Positions 33,913 to 42,626 of a DNA stretch of 64,000 nucleotides are shown piece by piece (position 1 is the first letter of the stretch; the number at the start of each line of letters is the position of its first letter). A model generated the notes under the pieces. That model saw nothing but the letters and a program-made list of their open reading frames with translations. It was not told where the DNA came from and ran no database searches. The stretch lies in assembly GCF_002813375.1 (NCBI RefSeq), contig NZ_PHUJ01000003.1:3348001-3412000 (forward strand), in the 5' to 3' direction. This DNA comes from Pseudonocardia alni. GTDB lineage: Bacteria > Actinomycetota > Actinomycetes > Mycobacteriales > Pseudonocardiaceae. A program made the position numbers and the translations under genes.

Positions 33913-34941
33913 TCACGGAACGAGGATCGCCCGGCCGCGGACCTTGCCCGCGTCCAGGTCGTGCAGGGCCTCCAGCGCCTGGTCGAGCTTGTACTGGACG
34001 GTGTGCAGCGTGACCTTCCCGGCCTGGGCCAGGACCATGAGCTCGGCGAGGTCGTTGTAGGTGCCGACGATGTTGCCGATGATGTTCTTCTCGCCGGCGA
34101 CGAAGTCCAGGGTGGGGGCGGAGAGGTTGCCGCCGTAGCCGAGGACGAAGTTGTAGCCGGCCGGGCCGGTCATCGCCCAGGCGTCGTTCTCCGCGCCCTG
34201 CTCGGCGACGAAGTCGAAGACCACCGTGGCGCCGCCGCCGGTGAGCTCCTGGACGGCCTCGACCTGGTTCCCGTCGGCGACGACGGTCTCCTCCGCGCCG
34301 ATCTGCTTCGCCAGCTCGAGCGCGTCCGGGTTCTTGTCGACGACGATGATCTTGGTGGCGGTGAGCGCGGCGAGCGCCTGGATGCCGATGTGACCGAGCC
34401 CGCCCGCGCCCTGCACGACCGCGGTGGTGCCCGGATACAGGAACGGCACCGCCTTGCGGACCGCGTGGTAGGCGGTGATGCCCGCATCGGCGAGTGCGGC
34501 GACGTCGGCCGGGTTGGTGTCCGGGTTCAGCTTCACGCAGGACCGCGCGGTGGTGCGCAGGTACTCGGCCATGCCGCCGTCGTTGTTCGACAGGCCGGGG
34601 AAGAACGCGTCCCCGGTGCACTGCATGTCGCGCCCGTAGCGGCACATGGTGCACAGCCCGCACGACGGCTGCGGGTGCAGGATGACGGTGTCGCCGACCG
34701 CGACGTTCGTGACGCCGTCGCCGACCGCGTGCACCCAGCCCGCGTTCTCGTGGCCGATCACGTACGGCAGGTCGGGGTTCTGGATGTCGGCCCAGTCCCC
34801 GTCGATGATGTGGAGGTCGGTGCGGCACACGCCGGCACCGCCGATCTTGACGATGACGTCGAGCGGACCCTGGATCGTCGGTTCCGGGATGTCGTCGATC
34901 CGGGGGTCCTGCTTGTACGCGTGCACCCGCACGGCCTTCAC
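33913..34941 (-). CDS. Zinc-dependent NAD(P) alcohol dehydrogenase (MDR family)
   Basis: Protein of 342 aa. Catalytic zinc ligands C39 (GVCRTDLH) and H64-E65; structural zinc cysteines C94, C97, C100 and C108; Rossmann motif VVQGAGGLGHIG; Asp at VVDKN suggests NAD. It is the type found next to propane/2-propanol oxidation genes. GTG 34941 follows GGAGGT at 7 nt, a strong site, so this is the first gene of a three-gene operon with the amidohydrolase and the DUF59 protein. Probable role: oxidising an alcohol made by a monooxygenase encoded elsewhere. Confidence 0.92.
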   Translation of the reverse strand: MKAVRVHAYKQDPRIDDIPEPTIQGPLDVIVKIGGAGVCRTDLHIIDGDWADIQNPDLPYVIGHENAGWVHAVGDGVTNVAVGDTVILHPQPSCGLCTMCRYGRDMQCTGDAFFPGLSNNDGGMAEYLRTTARSCVKLNPDTNPADVAALADAGITAYHAVRKAVPFLYPGTTAVVQGAGGLGHIGIQALAALTATKIIVVDKNPDALELAKQIGAEETVVADGNQVEAVQELTGGGATVVFDFVAEQGAENDAWAMTGPAGYNFVLGYGGNLSAPTLDFVAGEKNIIGNIVGTYNDLAELMVLAQAGKVTLHTVQYKLDQALEALHDLDAGKVRGRAILVP

Positions 34942-35117
34942 TGGCGGTACCTCCGAGCCTCGGACGCGCGGCGTTGCGCATCGTGGTGGTGGGACTTGGT
35001 GTGCCTGCTGTCACACCGATCTCAACCCCGTTGTGCACGACGGACAAGGGGGTTCGTTCTCGCACAGCGATAATCGTGAGGAACCGGGCGTCGCTTTCCT
35101 ACGAGGTTACCGGCGAG

Positions 35118-35123
35118 TAGGGT
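35118..35123 (+). promoter_or_regulatory. -10 hexamer TAGGGT, leaderless start
   Basis: TAGGGT ends 6 nt before ATG 35130, with no ribosome site between. Confidence 0.55.
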
Positions 35124-35129
35124 CGGGTC

Positions 35130-35585
35130 ATGGCTGATGACGCGAGCTGGGTGGCCGACGCGATGACGCAGGCGGTGCCGTGGGTGGGCACCGCCGGGAT
35201 CACCTTCGGGTCGATCACGACCGACCGGGTCGAGGCGTTCCTCCCCGACCGGTCCGACCAGCACAACCACGTCGGCGGGCCGCACGCCGCGGTCATGTTC
35301 GGACTGGGCGAGACCGCCTCCGGCGCGGTCGGCCTGGCCGCGTTCGCCTCGGCCGGGGACCGGGCCGTGCCGCTGGTCGTCCGGTCCGAGATCCGCTACC
35401 TCAAGCTCGCCAAGGGCGACCTCCGCGCCGAGGCGGTGCTGACCCGTCCGGCCGGTGAGGTGCTCGCCGAGCTCGACGCCGGGACGCGCCCGGAGTTCGC
35501 CGTCGACGTCACCATCACCGACGCCCAGGGTGTGCAGACCGGGGCCATGACGATCGTCTGGACGCTCAAGCCGAACAGGCGGTGA
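35130..35585 (+). CDS. Hotdog-fold (PaaI/DUF4442-type thioesterase-like) protein
   Basis: Protein of 151 aa with hotdog-fold layout: ITFGSITTDRVEAFLPDR, then HNHVGGPHAAVMFGLGETASG (central helix region), then VRSEIRYLKLAKGDLRAEA and VDVTITDAQGVQTGAMTIVWTL. DUF4442-type proteins are predicted acyl-CoA thioesterases. Divergent from the alcohol dehydrogenase operon with a 188-base gap. Confidence 0.85.
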   Translation: MADDASWVADAMTQAVPWVGTAGITFGSITTDRVEAFLPDRSDQHNHVGGPHAAVMFGLGETASGAVGLAAFASAGDRAVPLVVRSEIRYLKLAKGDLRAEAVLTRPAGEVLAELDAGTRPEFAVDVTITDAQGVQTGAMTIVWTLKPNRR

Positions 35586-35599
35586 GCGGCCGTCCGGCC

Positions 35600-35605
35600 T
35601 AGCGT
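35600..35605 (+). promoter_or_regulatory. -10 hexamer TAGCGT, leaderless start
   Basis: TAGCGT ends 6 nt before ATG 35612; it overlaps the short gap after the thioesterase-like gene. Confidence 0.55.
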
Positions 35606-35611
35606 GGCCGC

Positions 35612-36271
35612 ATGGACGTGGTGATCGCCGGAGGACACGGACAGATCGCGCTGCGACTGTCCACGCTGCTCACGGGGCAGGGACACACGGTGCGCTCGAT
35701 CGTGCGCAACCCCGACCACACCGACGACGTGGCGGCCACCGGGGCGAGCCCGGTCGTGGCGGACCTGGAGAAGATCTCCGCGACGGACCTCGCGGGGCAC
35801 CTGACCGGCGCCGACGCCGTCGTCTTCGCGGCGGGCGCCGGGCCGGGCAGCGGGGTGGAGCGCAAGGAGACCGTCGACCGCGACGGCGCCGTGCTGCTCG
35901 CCGACGCCGCCGCGACCGCCGGGATCCGCCGCTACGTGCTGATCTCCTCGACCGGGGTGGACGCCGAGCCGGACCCCGAGCGCGGCGAGGTCTGGGCCGC
36001 CTACATCCGCGCGAAGAAGGCCGCCGAGGAGGCGGTCCGCGCCGACAGCCGGCTCGACGCGACGATCCTGCGGCCGGGGAGGCTCACGAACGACCCGGGC
36101 ACCGGCCGGGTCGTGCTGGCCCCGCCGCCGGTGGAGTACGGCGACGTGACCCGCGACGACACCGCCGCGACCGTCGCCGCGCTGCTCACGGCTCCGCAGT
36201 CGGCGGGCCTGACCCTCGAGCTGCGCGGTGGCGACACCGAGCTGGGGGACGCGGTCGCCGCCCTGGGGTGA
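35612..36271 (+). CDS. NAD(P)-binding Rossmann protein (atypical SDR)
   Basis: Protein of 219 aa: VVIAGGHGQIALRL (NAD(P) loop GxxGxxA), VRNPDH, VVADLEK, VVFAAGAGPGSG, YVLISSTGVDAEP, YIRAKKAAEEAV, TILRPGRLTNDPGTG. This is the YwnB/HSCARG-like atypical SDR group, without the YxxxK pair in the usual place; roles range from redox sensing to isomerisation. Leaderless-type promoter. The disulfide reductase gene follows after 53 bases. Confidence 0.88.
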   Translation: MDVVIAGGHGQIALRLSTLLTGQGHTVRSIVRNPDHTDDVAATGASPVVADLEKISATDLAGHLTGADAVVFAAGAGPGSGVERKETVDRDGAVLLADAAATAGIRRYVLISSTGVDAEPDPERGEVWAAYIRAKKAAEEAVRADSRLDATILRPGRLTNDPGTGRVVLAPPPVEYGDVTRDDTAATVAALLTAPQSAGLTLELRGGDTELGDAVAALG

Positions 36272-36324
36272 CAGCCCGGCGCCGGGGTGACATGGGAAGG
36301 CCCCGAAGCGGGAAGCTCGGTGCC

Positions 36325-37728
36325 ATGAGCGAGCAGAGCTACGACGTCGTCGTGATCGGGGCGGGCCCGGTCGGTGAGAACGCTGCGGGTTACGCGGTGG
36401 ACGCCGGCCTGTCCGCCGCACTGGTGGAGGCCGAGCTGGTCGGCGGGGAGTGCTCGTACTGGGCGTGCATCCCGTCGAAGGCACTGCTGCGCACCCCGCA
36501 GGCCGTCGCCGACGCCCGGCGGCTGCCCGGCGTGCGGGCCGAGTTCGACCCGGCGAAGGTCCTCGAACGCCGCACGACGTTCACCTCCGACTGGGACGAC
36601 AGCGGCCAGGTGCGGTGGGCCGAGGGCGCCGGTGCCGCCGTGCTGCGTGGCCGGGGCCGGTTGGCCGGGGAGAAGCGCGTGGTCGTGACCGCGGCCGACG
36701 GCACCGAGACCGTGGTGACCGCGCGCCACGCCGTCGTCGTCGCGACCGGCAGCGTGCCGGTCGTCCCGCACGTCGCGGGGCTGGACACGGTCGAGTACTG
36801 GGGCTCGCGCGAGGCGACCTCGGCGAGGGAGGTCCCGCGCCGGCTCGGCGTGCTCGGCGGCGGCGTCGTCGGCTGCGAGATGGCGCTGGCCCACGCCCGG
36901 CTGGGCGCGCAGGTCACGCTGTTCAACCACGGCGACCGGGTGCTGCCGGGCGCGGAGCCGCAGGCCTCCGAGCGTGTCGCGGCCGGGCTGCGGGAGGCCG
37001 GCGTCGACCTGCGGCTGGGCACCGGCCTGGACGAGGTGCGCCGGAACGGGGACGCGACGGTGCTGGTCGGCGGCGGGGACGAGGTCGAGGTGGACCGGCT
37101 GCTCGTCGCGACCGGGCGCCGTCCGGCCACCGACGGGCTCGACCTCGGCTCGGCCGGGGTGGGCCTCGGGCGGCGCGGCGAGATCGTCGTCGACGACTCG
37201 GGGCTCGCCGCGGGGGACTGGCTCTACGCCGTCGGCGACGTCAACGGGCGGGCCCCGCTCACCCACCAGGGCAAGTACCAGGCCCGGATCGCCGCGCACG
37301 CGATCGCCGCACGCGCCGCGGGCCGCCCGCTCGACGACGCCGCCTGGGGCGAGGACGCGGCGACCGCCGACCACCACGCGGTGCCCCAGGTCGTGTTCAC
37401 CGATCCCGAGGTCGCCTGGGTGGGCCGGACCGCCGCGGCCGCCCGCGCCGAGGGGCTCGACGTGCGGGTGGTCGACATGGACATCGCCGTCGCCGGGTCC
37501 TCGCTCACCGCGGACGACTGGTCCGGCCGGGTGGTCGCCGTCGTCGACCCGCAGCGGGAGGTGCTGCTCGGGGTCACGTTCGTCGGGCCCGGGGTCGCCG
37601 AGCTGCTGCACGCGGCGACGGTCGCCGTGGTCGGTGAGGTGCCGCTGGCCCGGCTGTGGCACGCCGTGCCCGCGTTCCCCACGATCAGCGAGGTGTGGCT
37701 GCGGCTGCTGGAGACCTACCGCGCGTAG
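36325..37728 (+). CDS. FAD-dependent pyridine nucleotide-disulfide oxidoreductase
   Basis: Protein of 467 aa of the dihydrolipoamide dehydrogenase/mercuric reductase family: FAD motif VVVIGAGPVGENAA, redox pair C43-C48 (GGECSYWACIPSKALL), NAD(P) motif LGVLGGGVVGCEMA, and second FAD motif YAVGDVNGRAPLTHQGKY. The C-terminal dimer domain ends WHAVPAFPTISEVW with active-site His. The substrate is not evident. GGGAAG precedes ATG 36325. Its last codons and TAG lie inside the first copy of a 33-bp tandem array. Confidence 0.92.
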   Translation: MSEQSYDVVVIGAGPVGENAAGYAVDAGLSAALVEAELVGGECSYWACIPSKALLRTPQAVADARRLPGVRAEFDPAKVLERRTTFTSDWDDSGQVRWAEGAGAAVLRGRGRLAGEKRVVVTAADGTETVVTARHAVVVATGSVPVVPHVAGLDTVEYWGSREATSAREVPRRLGVLGGGVVGCEMALAHARLGAQVTLFNHGDRVLPGAEPQASERVAAGLREAGVDLRLGTGLDEVRRNGDATVLVGGGDEVEVDRLLVATGRRPATDGLDLGSAGVGLGRRGEIVVDDSGLAAGDWLYAVGDVNGRAPLTHQGKYQARIAAHAIAARAAGRPLDDAAWGEDAATADHHAVPQVVFTDPEVAWVGRTAAAARAEGLDVRVVDMDIAVAGSSLTADDWSGRVVAVVDPQREVLLGVTFVGPGVAELLHAATVAVVGEVPLARLWHAVPAFPTISEVWLRLLETYRA

Positions 37729-37956
37729 CGCAGGCGGAGCGCGCATCGGTACCGCGCGTAGCGCAGGCGGAGCGCGCATCGGTACCGCGCGGAGCGCAGG
37801 CGGAGCGCGCATCGGTACCGCGCGTAGCGCAGGCGGAGCGCGCATCGGTACCGCGCGGAGCGCAGGCGGAGCGCGCATCGGTACCGCGCGTAGCGCAGGC
37901 GGAGCGCGCATCGGTACCGCGCGTAGCGCAGGCGGAGCGCGCATCGGTACCGCGCG
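37718..37956. repeat. Seven-copy 33-bp tandem array
   Basis: Seven head-to-tail 33-bp units from 37718 to 37948 plus 8 bases of an eighth. The unit runs from ACCGCGCG through AGGCGGAGCGCGC to ATCGGT. Units differ almost only at one base (GCGTAG in copies 1, 2, 4, 6, 7; GCGGAG in 3 and 5). Each junction contains the palindrome CGGTACCG. The stop codon of the upstream reductase is in copy 1. No spacers, so it is not CRISPR. Confidence 0.95.
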
Positions 37957-37962
37957 GGCCGA

Positions 37963-38000
37963 CCGTCTCCGTGGGCCCGGGGCCGGGCCCACGGAGACGG
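37963..38000. terminator. Strong bidirectional hairpin
   Basis: Perfect 16-bp stem CCGTCTCCGTGGGCCC / GGGCCCACGGAGACGG with a 6-nt loop, directly against the stop of the minus-strand gene and after the repeat array. Confidence 0.85.
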
Positions 38001-38001
38001 G

Positions 38002-38889
38002 TCAGGAGCGGACGCCCAGGTGGTCGAGCAGGCGGACCTCGATGCGGTCCAGGTCGGCGGACACCGTGCGGTACGCGGCCTTGCGGCGGGCGGCCGGCAT
38101 GTTCTCCGCGGCCCGGACGGCGGCGGCGAGGTCGTGCAGCCGCGGCTCGGTCTCGTCGGCGAACCGCTTCGCGGCCTGGTCTCGCTCGACGGTCCCGTCC
38201 TCGCGCAGCTCGGTGATGGTGCGCGCGATCCGGGACAGCCGTGCGTGCAGCCGTCCGCCGGGGCCGGAGTAGCCGCCCAGCTCGTCCGGGGACACGCCGA
38301 GTCGGCGGGACCGGTGGTCGTCGAGACGGTGGCGCAGCGACCCGGCCGCGGCCATCGCGTACGGCGCCAGCAGCGGCGCGACGATCTTGGCCACGCCGAG
38401 GTAGCGCTGCACCTTCTTGGCGTTCCACTCGCGGGCGACGCGGTCGCGCTCGGCCTGCTTGGCGGCCAGGTTCTCGCTCTTGAGCCTGCCCTTCTCCGCG
38501 GCGCGCGCGGCCTTCGCCTCGGCCTTGCGGGCGCCCGCGTCGGCCTTCGCCGCCGCCTTGGCGACCTTCCGGTCGGCCGAGCGGGCCTTGAGGTCGGCCG
38601 AGCTCAGCAGGCTGTTCGCGGTGGCGGTGCCCTCGCCGACGGCGCGACGCGTGCTGCGCGCGGCCCGGCGGCCGGCCTTCTCCGCCCGCCGCGACGCCGC
38701 CTCGGCCTTCTTCCGGGCCCTCACCGCGCGCTGGTGCAGCTTCTCGGCGGCCCTGTCGGCGGTCTCGCGGGTGTACTCGAGGGTCTGGACCGTGGCCGAC
38801 TGCACCCGTTCCGACGCGTCGACCGCCGCCTCCCTGGTCGCCGCCGCGGCGCGCTCGCCCGCGCTCGGCTTCCTGCGCAGCAGTCCCAT
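38002..38889 (-). CDS. Ala/Lys/Arg-rich helical protein, function unknown
   Basis: Protein of 295 aa. Residues 15-150 are a long Ala/Lys/Arg/Glu-rich helix, likely coiled coil (EKLHQRAVRARKKAEAASRRA type). A short moderately hydrophobic stretch near 160-180 (YLGVAKIVAPLLAPYAMAAA) and a folded helical C-terminus follow (RIARTITELREDGTVERDQAAKRF). No signal peptide. The very basic helix recalls histone-like tails but there is no recognised domain; actinobacterial proteins of this sort are annotated DUF6474, I believe. ATG 38889 has GGGAGGA 6 nt upstream. Confidence 0.8.
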   Translation of the reverse strand: MGLLRRKPSAGERAAAATREAAVDASERVQSATVQTLEYTRETADRAAEKLHQRAVRARKKAEAASRRAEKAGRRAARSTRRAVGEGTATANSLLSSADLKARSADRKVAKAAAKADAGARKAEAKAARAAEKGRLKSENLAAKQAERDRVAREWNAKKVQRYLGVAKIVAPLLAPYAMAAAGSLRHRLDDHRSRRLGVSPDELGGYSGPGGRLHARLSRIARTITELREDGTVERDQAAKRFADETEPRLHDLAAAVRAAENMPAARRKAAYRTVSADLDRIEVRLLDHLGVRS

Positions 38890-39031
38890 GTCGTGTCCTC
38901 CCGGGTCGGCTCGGCAGATGATCGCCGTGTCGACGCAGCCTAGGGCCCCGCCCACCGCACGCGCAGGACCGACACCACCCGGGTGGGGGAACGGGGCGTC
39001 ACGCGGATCCGTTCCTGTCGGGGGTGGTCTC

Positions 39032-39037
39032 TACCCT
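39032..39037 (+). promoter_or_regulatory. -10 hexamer TACCCT, near-leaderless start
   Basis: TACCCT ends 8 nt before GTG 39046. GGGAG lies only 2 nt before the start, too close to act as a normal ribosome site. Confidence 0.5.
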
Positions 39038-39045
39038 CGGGAGCC

Positions 39046-40773
39046 GTGAGCACCTCGACCGGACCGCGTACCGCACCCCGTGTCCTGCTGGACGCGGCGG
39101 CGCTGAGCGGGTGCCGCCGCCGGGTGCACCTGGACCACGACCCGTCGGCGGCGGAGCGGCCGCGGGCGCTGCCGGACCCGGCGATCGAACAGCGACGGGC
39201 CGATGCGGCGGCGCACCGGGTGCGGATCGGCGAGCTGCTCGCGCGCACCTGGGGTGCGGACTGGGCGAGTACCTGGCCGGACCGCATGGCCGGGCCGACG
39301 GGGACCGGCGCCGGTCCGCGGGCGGCCCGGGCGGAGCGCACGGCCGAGCTCGTCGCGGCCGGTGCACCGCTGGTCTGGGGTGCGGTACTGCCCGTCGACG
39401 GCGACCGGCGCGGCACCGCGGAGCTGCTCGTGCGCACGCCCACCGGGGGCTACGTCCCGCTGCTCGTCGTGCGCCGCCGGATCACCGATCCGGGTGAGGG
39501 TGCGCGCACCACCGCCGTCACCGACCCGTGGCCGCAGCGCGCCCGGCACGACCCGGACCGCAAGGTCCGCTCCCAGCCGCGCGACCTGCTGGCCCTGGCC
39601 CAGCTGACCCGGCTGCTCGAGGCCGCGGGCTGGGCGCCGCCGGAGTCGGCCCCGCGGCTCGGCGGGGTGATCGGGCTCGACGCCGACGTGGTCGTCTGGC
39701 ACGACCTGCGGGCCGGGCACTGGCCCGGCGGCCGGTCCACGCTGGAGGAGTACGACGCGCGGTTCACCGACCGGGCCGCCGTCGCCCGGGCCGCGGCGAC
39801 CGGCGGGCCCGCGCTCGCGGCGCCGTCGCGGATCACCGAGTGCCGCCGCTGCCCCTGGTGGCCGACGTGCGAGGCCGAGCTGGAGCAGGTCGACGACGTC
39901 AGCCTGGTCGCCCACGGCGAGACGGCGCGGCTGCTGCGGGAGTCGGGCGTCGCGACCGTCGCGGGGCTGGCCGGGCTGGACCCGGCGGACCCGCCCGCCG
40001 AGCTGACCGGCCCCCTGCCCGGGCCGCCGTTCACCGACCTCGTGGCGCTGGCCCGTGCGCGCCGCCGGGGACTCGCCGTCGCCCGCCGGGTGCCGCGGGT
40101 GCCGGTCACTCGCGCCGACGTCGAGGTCGACGTCGACATGGAGAGCTTCGGCGAGTCCGGGGCCTACCTGTGGGGTGCGCTGCTGACGCTGCCCGGCGGT
40201 GCGCGTGACGGGGACCCGGAGCCAGGCTACCGGGCGTTCGCGACCTGGGACCCGCTGCCCACCCGCGACGAGGGGCGCTCGTTCGGGGAGTTCTGGACGT
40301 GGTTCGCGGGCCTGCGCGCCGCCACGCTCGCGTCCGGGCGCACGTTCGCCGCCTACTGCTACAACGAGCAGGCCGAGAACCGCTGGATGATCGCCTCGGC
40401 GCAGCGGTTCGCCGGGATGCCCGGGGTACCGACCGAGGCCGAGGTGCGCGCGTTCGTCGCGGACCCGTGCTGGGTGGACCTCTACGGCGTGGTCTCCACC
40501 TGGTTCCTGTGCTCGCAGGGCAAGGGGCTGAAGAAGATCGCTCCCGCCGCCGGGTTCTCCTGGCGGGACCCGGAGGCGGGTGGGGAGAACTCCATGCGCT
40601 GGTACCGCGACGCCGTCGCGCTCGACGGCGGCGAGCCCGACCCGGTCCAGCGGGAGCGGCTGCTCGGCTACAACACCGACGACGTGCTGGCCACCCGGGC
40701 GCTGCGTGAGTGGATGTCCTCGGACCGGGTGCTGGAGGTTCCGCTGGTGAGCGAGCTGCGCGACCTCGCCTGA
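39046..40773 (+). CDS. TM0106-family RecB-like putative nuclease
   Basis: Protein of 575 aa. The N-terminal half is a Cas4/RecB-type region with VLLDAAALSGCRRRVHLDHD (first Cys) and a late ECRRCPWWPTCE cluster, suggesting an iron-sulfur site. The middle has a helix-hairpin-helix-like LLRESGVATVAGLAGLDP. The C-terminal half is an RNase H-like domain starting EVDVDMESFGESGAYLWG and ending LGYNTDDVLATRALREWM. The family is conserved in actinobacteria with unknown DNA or RNA target. The next gene, a gamma-glutamyltransferase, follows on the same strand. Confidence 0.88.
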   Translation: MSTSTGPRTAPRVLLDAAALSGCRRRVHLDHDPSAAERPRALPDPAIEQRRADAAAHRVRIGELLARTWGADWASTWPDRMAGPTGTGAGPRAARAERTAELVAAGAPLVWGAVLPVDGDRRGTAELLVRTPTGGYVPLLVVRRRITDPGEGARTTAVTDPWPQRARHDPDRKVRSQPRDLLALAQLTRLLEAAGWAPPESAPRLGGVIGLDADVVVWHDLRAGHWPGGRSTLEEYDARFTDRAAVARAAATGGPALAAPSRITECRRCPWWPTCEAELEQVDDVSLVAHGETARLLRESGVATVAGLAGLDPADPPAELTGPLPGPPFTDLVALARARRRGLAVARRVPRVPVTRADVEVDVDMESFGESGAYLWGALLTLPGGARDGDPEPGYRAFATWDPLPTRDEGRSFGEFWTWFAGLRAATLASGRTFAAYCYNEQAENRWMIASAQRFAGMPGVPTEAEVRAFVADPCWVDLYGVVSTWFLCSQGKGLKKIAPAAGFSWRDPEAGGENSMRWYRDAVALDGGEPDPVQRERLLGYNTDDVLATRALREWMSSDRVLEVPLVSELRDLA

Positions 40774-40812
40774 GGTCCGCGGGGCACACGCGAGCGTGTG
40801 AGGATCCGGGTC

Positions 40813-42621
40813 GTGGCACCCAGAGGACACGACCGGATCGGGCCGCACGGCGCGGTCAGCAGCACCCACCATCTCGGCACCGCCGCCGCGGCCACGGTGC
40901 TGGCGCGGGGCGGGAACGCCTTCGACGCCGCCGTCGCCTGCGGGTTCGTGCTGCAGGTGGTCGAGCCGCACCTGTGCGGGCCGGGAGGTGAGCTGCCCGC
41001 CGTGTTCGTCACCGCGACCGACCCCGTCCCGCGGGTGCTGTGCGCCCAGGGCGTGGCACCGGCCGCCGCGACGGCCGACCGGCTGCGCGACCTGGGCTGC
41101 ACGATCGTCCCCGGCACCGGCCTGCTCCCGGCGACGGTCCCCGGGGCCTGGGAGGGCTGGCTGACCCTGCTCCGTGACCACGGCACCTGGGAGCTCGCCG
41201 ATGTCCTCGCGCCGGCGCTCGGCTACGCCGCGGGCGGGTTCCCGCTGGTCCCGCGGGTGCCCGCGGCCATCGGCACGGTCGCCGACCACTTCCGCACGCA
41301 CTGGCCGTCGTCGGCGGCGACCTGGCTGCCCGACGGACGGGTCCCCGCCGCGGGCGAGCTGCTGCGGCTGCCCGTGCTGGCCGCGACCTGGCGCCGGCTG
41401 CTCGACGAGGCCGTCGGCCCGAGCCGGGAGGCGCGGATCGACGCCGCCCGCGACGCCTGGTACCGCGGGTTCGTCGCCGAGGAGATCGGCCGGTTCGCCG
41501 CGACCCCGGTCCGGGACGAGACCGGGCGCGACCACACCGGCCTGCTCACCGCCGACGACCTGGCCGGCTGGTCGGCGCACTACGAGGACGCGCTCGTCGC
41601 CGACGCCGGGTCCGGCTGGTCGGTCGCGAAGTGCGGCCCGTGGTCGCAGGGACCGGTCCTGCTGCAGCAGCTGCGGCTGCTGGCGGGCCTGGACCTGGAG
41701 CTGCCCGGCGGTGTCGCGACCCTCGACACGGTGCACGCCGCCGCCGAGGCCGCGAAGCTCGCCTTCGCCGACCGGGAGGCCTGGTACGGCGACGGTGCGA
41801 CCCCCGACCTGCTCGCCGATCTGCTCTCCGACGCCTATACCGACGACCGGCGGGGCCTGATCGGCCCGGCCTCGGACGGCGGGCTGCGACCCGGTGCGCC
41901 GGGCGGACGCACGCCCCGGATCGGGGACTACGCGGCGACCCCGGGCGCCGGGCGCGGCTCCGGGACGGAGGGGCCGGGCACCGGCGAGCCGACGGTGTCG
42001 CGGGACGGCGTCGCCCGCGGGGACACGGTGCACGTCGACGTCGTCGACGCCGCCGGGAACATGATCTCGGTGACGCCGTCGGGGGGCTGGCTGCAGTCGT
42101 CGCCGACGATCCCGGCGCTGGGCTTCTGCCTCGGCACCCGCGGCCAGATGTTCTGGCTGGAGGAGGGGCTCGCGAGCACGCTGGCGCCCGGGCGGATGCC
42201 GCGCACGACGCTGTCGCCGTCGCTGGCGCTGCGCGACGGCGAGCCGGCACTCGCCTTCGGGACGCCCGGTGGGGACCAGCAGGACCAGTGGCAGCTCGCC
42301 TTCCTGCTCGCACTGATGCACGGCGGGCTGGACCTGCAGGCCGCGATCGACGCACCGACCTGGCACTCGACGGCGTTCCCCGCGTCCTTCGCGCCGCGCG
42401 GCTGGGAGCCGCACGGGCTCGTCGTCGAGTCGCGGCTCGGGGCCGGCACCCTCGCCGGGCTGACCCGTCGCGGGCACGTCGTGGAGGACGCGGGTGCCTG
42501 GGCCCTGGGCCGGATGTGCGCGGTCGGGACCGGGGTCGCCGTCCCGGGCGGCGGCGGGCGGGGGACGCTGCACGCCGCGGTCGACCCGCGGTCGGGGGTG
42601 GGCGCGGCGATCGCGCTGTAG
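40813..42621 (+). CDS. Gamma-glutamyltransferase family protein
   Basis: About 602 aa. Ntn-hydrolase of the GGT family: HHLGTAAAATVLARGGNAFDAAVA at the N-terminus and the self-cleavage/nucleophile Thr (T405) in RGDTVHVDVVDAAGNMIS, then TLSPSLALRDGEPALAFGTPGGDQQDQW. Cleavage would give two subunits. No signal peptide is seen, so it may act inside the cell, perhaps as an acylase rather than a glutathione hydrolase. Start uncertain: GTG 40813 has AGGA at 8 nt; GTG 40798 is also open. Confidence 0.9.
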   Translation: MAPRGHDRIGPHGAVSSTHHLGTAAAATVLARGGNAFDAAVACGFVLQVVEPHLCGPGGELPAVFVTATDPVPRVLCAQGVAPAAATADRLRDLGCTIVPGTGLLPATVPGAWEGWLTLLRDHGTWELADVLAPALGYAAGGFPLVPRVPAAIGTVADHFRTHWPSSAATWLPDGRVPAAGELLRLPVLAATWRRLLDEAVGPSREARIDAARDAWYRGFVAEEIGRFAATPVRDETGRDHTGLLTADDLAGWSAHYEDALVADAGSGWSVAKCGPWSQGPVLLQQLRLLAGLDLELPGGVATLDTVHAAAEAAKLAFADREAWYGDGATPDLLADLLSDAYTDDRRGLIGPASDGGLRPGAPGGRTPRIGDYAATPGAGRGSGTEGPGTGEPTVSRDGVARGDTVHVDVVDAAGNMISVTPSGGWLQSSPTIPALGFCLGTRGQMFWLEEGLASTLAPGRMPRTTLSPSLALRDGEPALAFGTPGGDQQDQWQLAFLLALMHGGLDLQAAIDAPTWHSTAFPASFAPRGWEPHGLVVESRLGAGTLAGLTRRGHVVEDAGAWALGRMCAVGTGVAVPGGGGRGTLHAAVDPRSGVGAAIAL

Positions 42622-42626
42622 ACGCC

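Noticed and set aside
37718..37956. 33-bp repeats as a CRISPR array
   Set aside because: Units follow each other with no spacer sequences, and no cas genes are nearby.
39031..42573. 1180-codon minus-strand frame
   Set aside because: It overlaps the nuclease and the gamma-glutamyltransferase genes, both with recognisable motifs, and has Gln/Arg/Pro-rich shadow composition.
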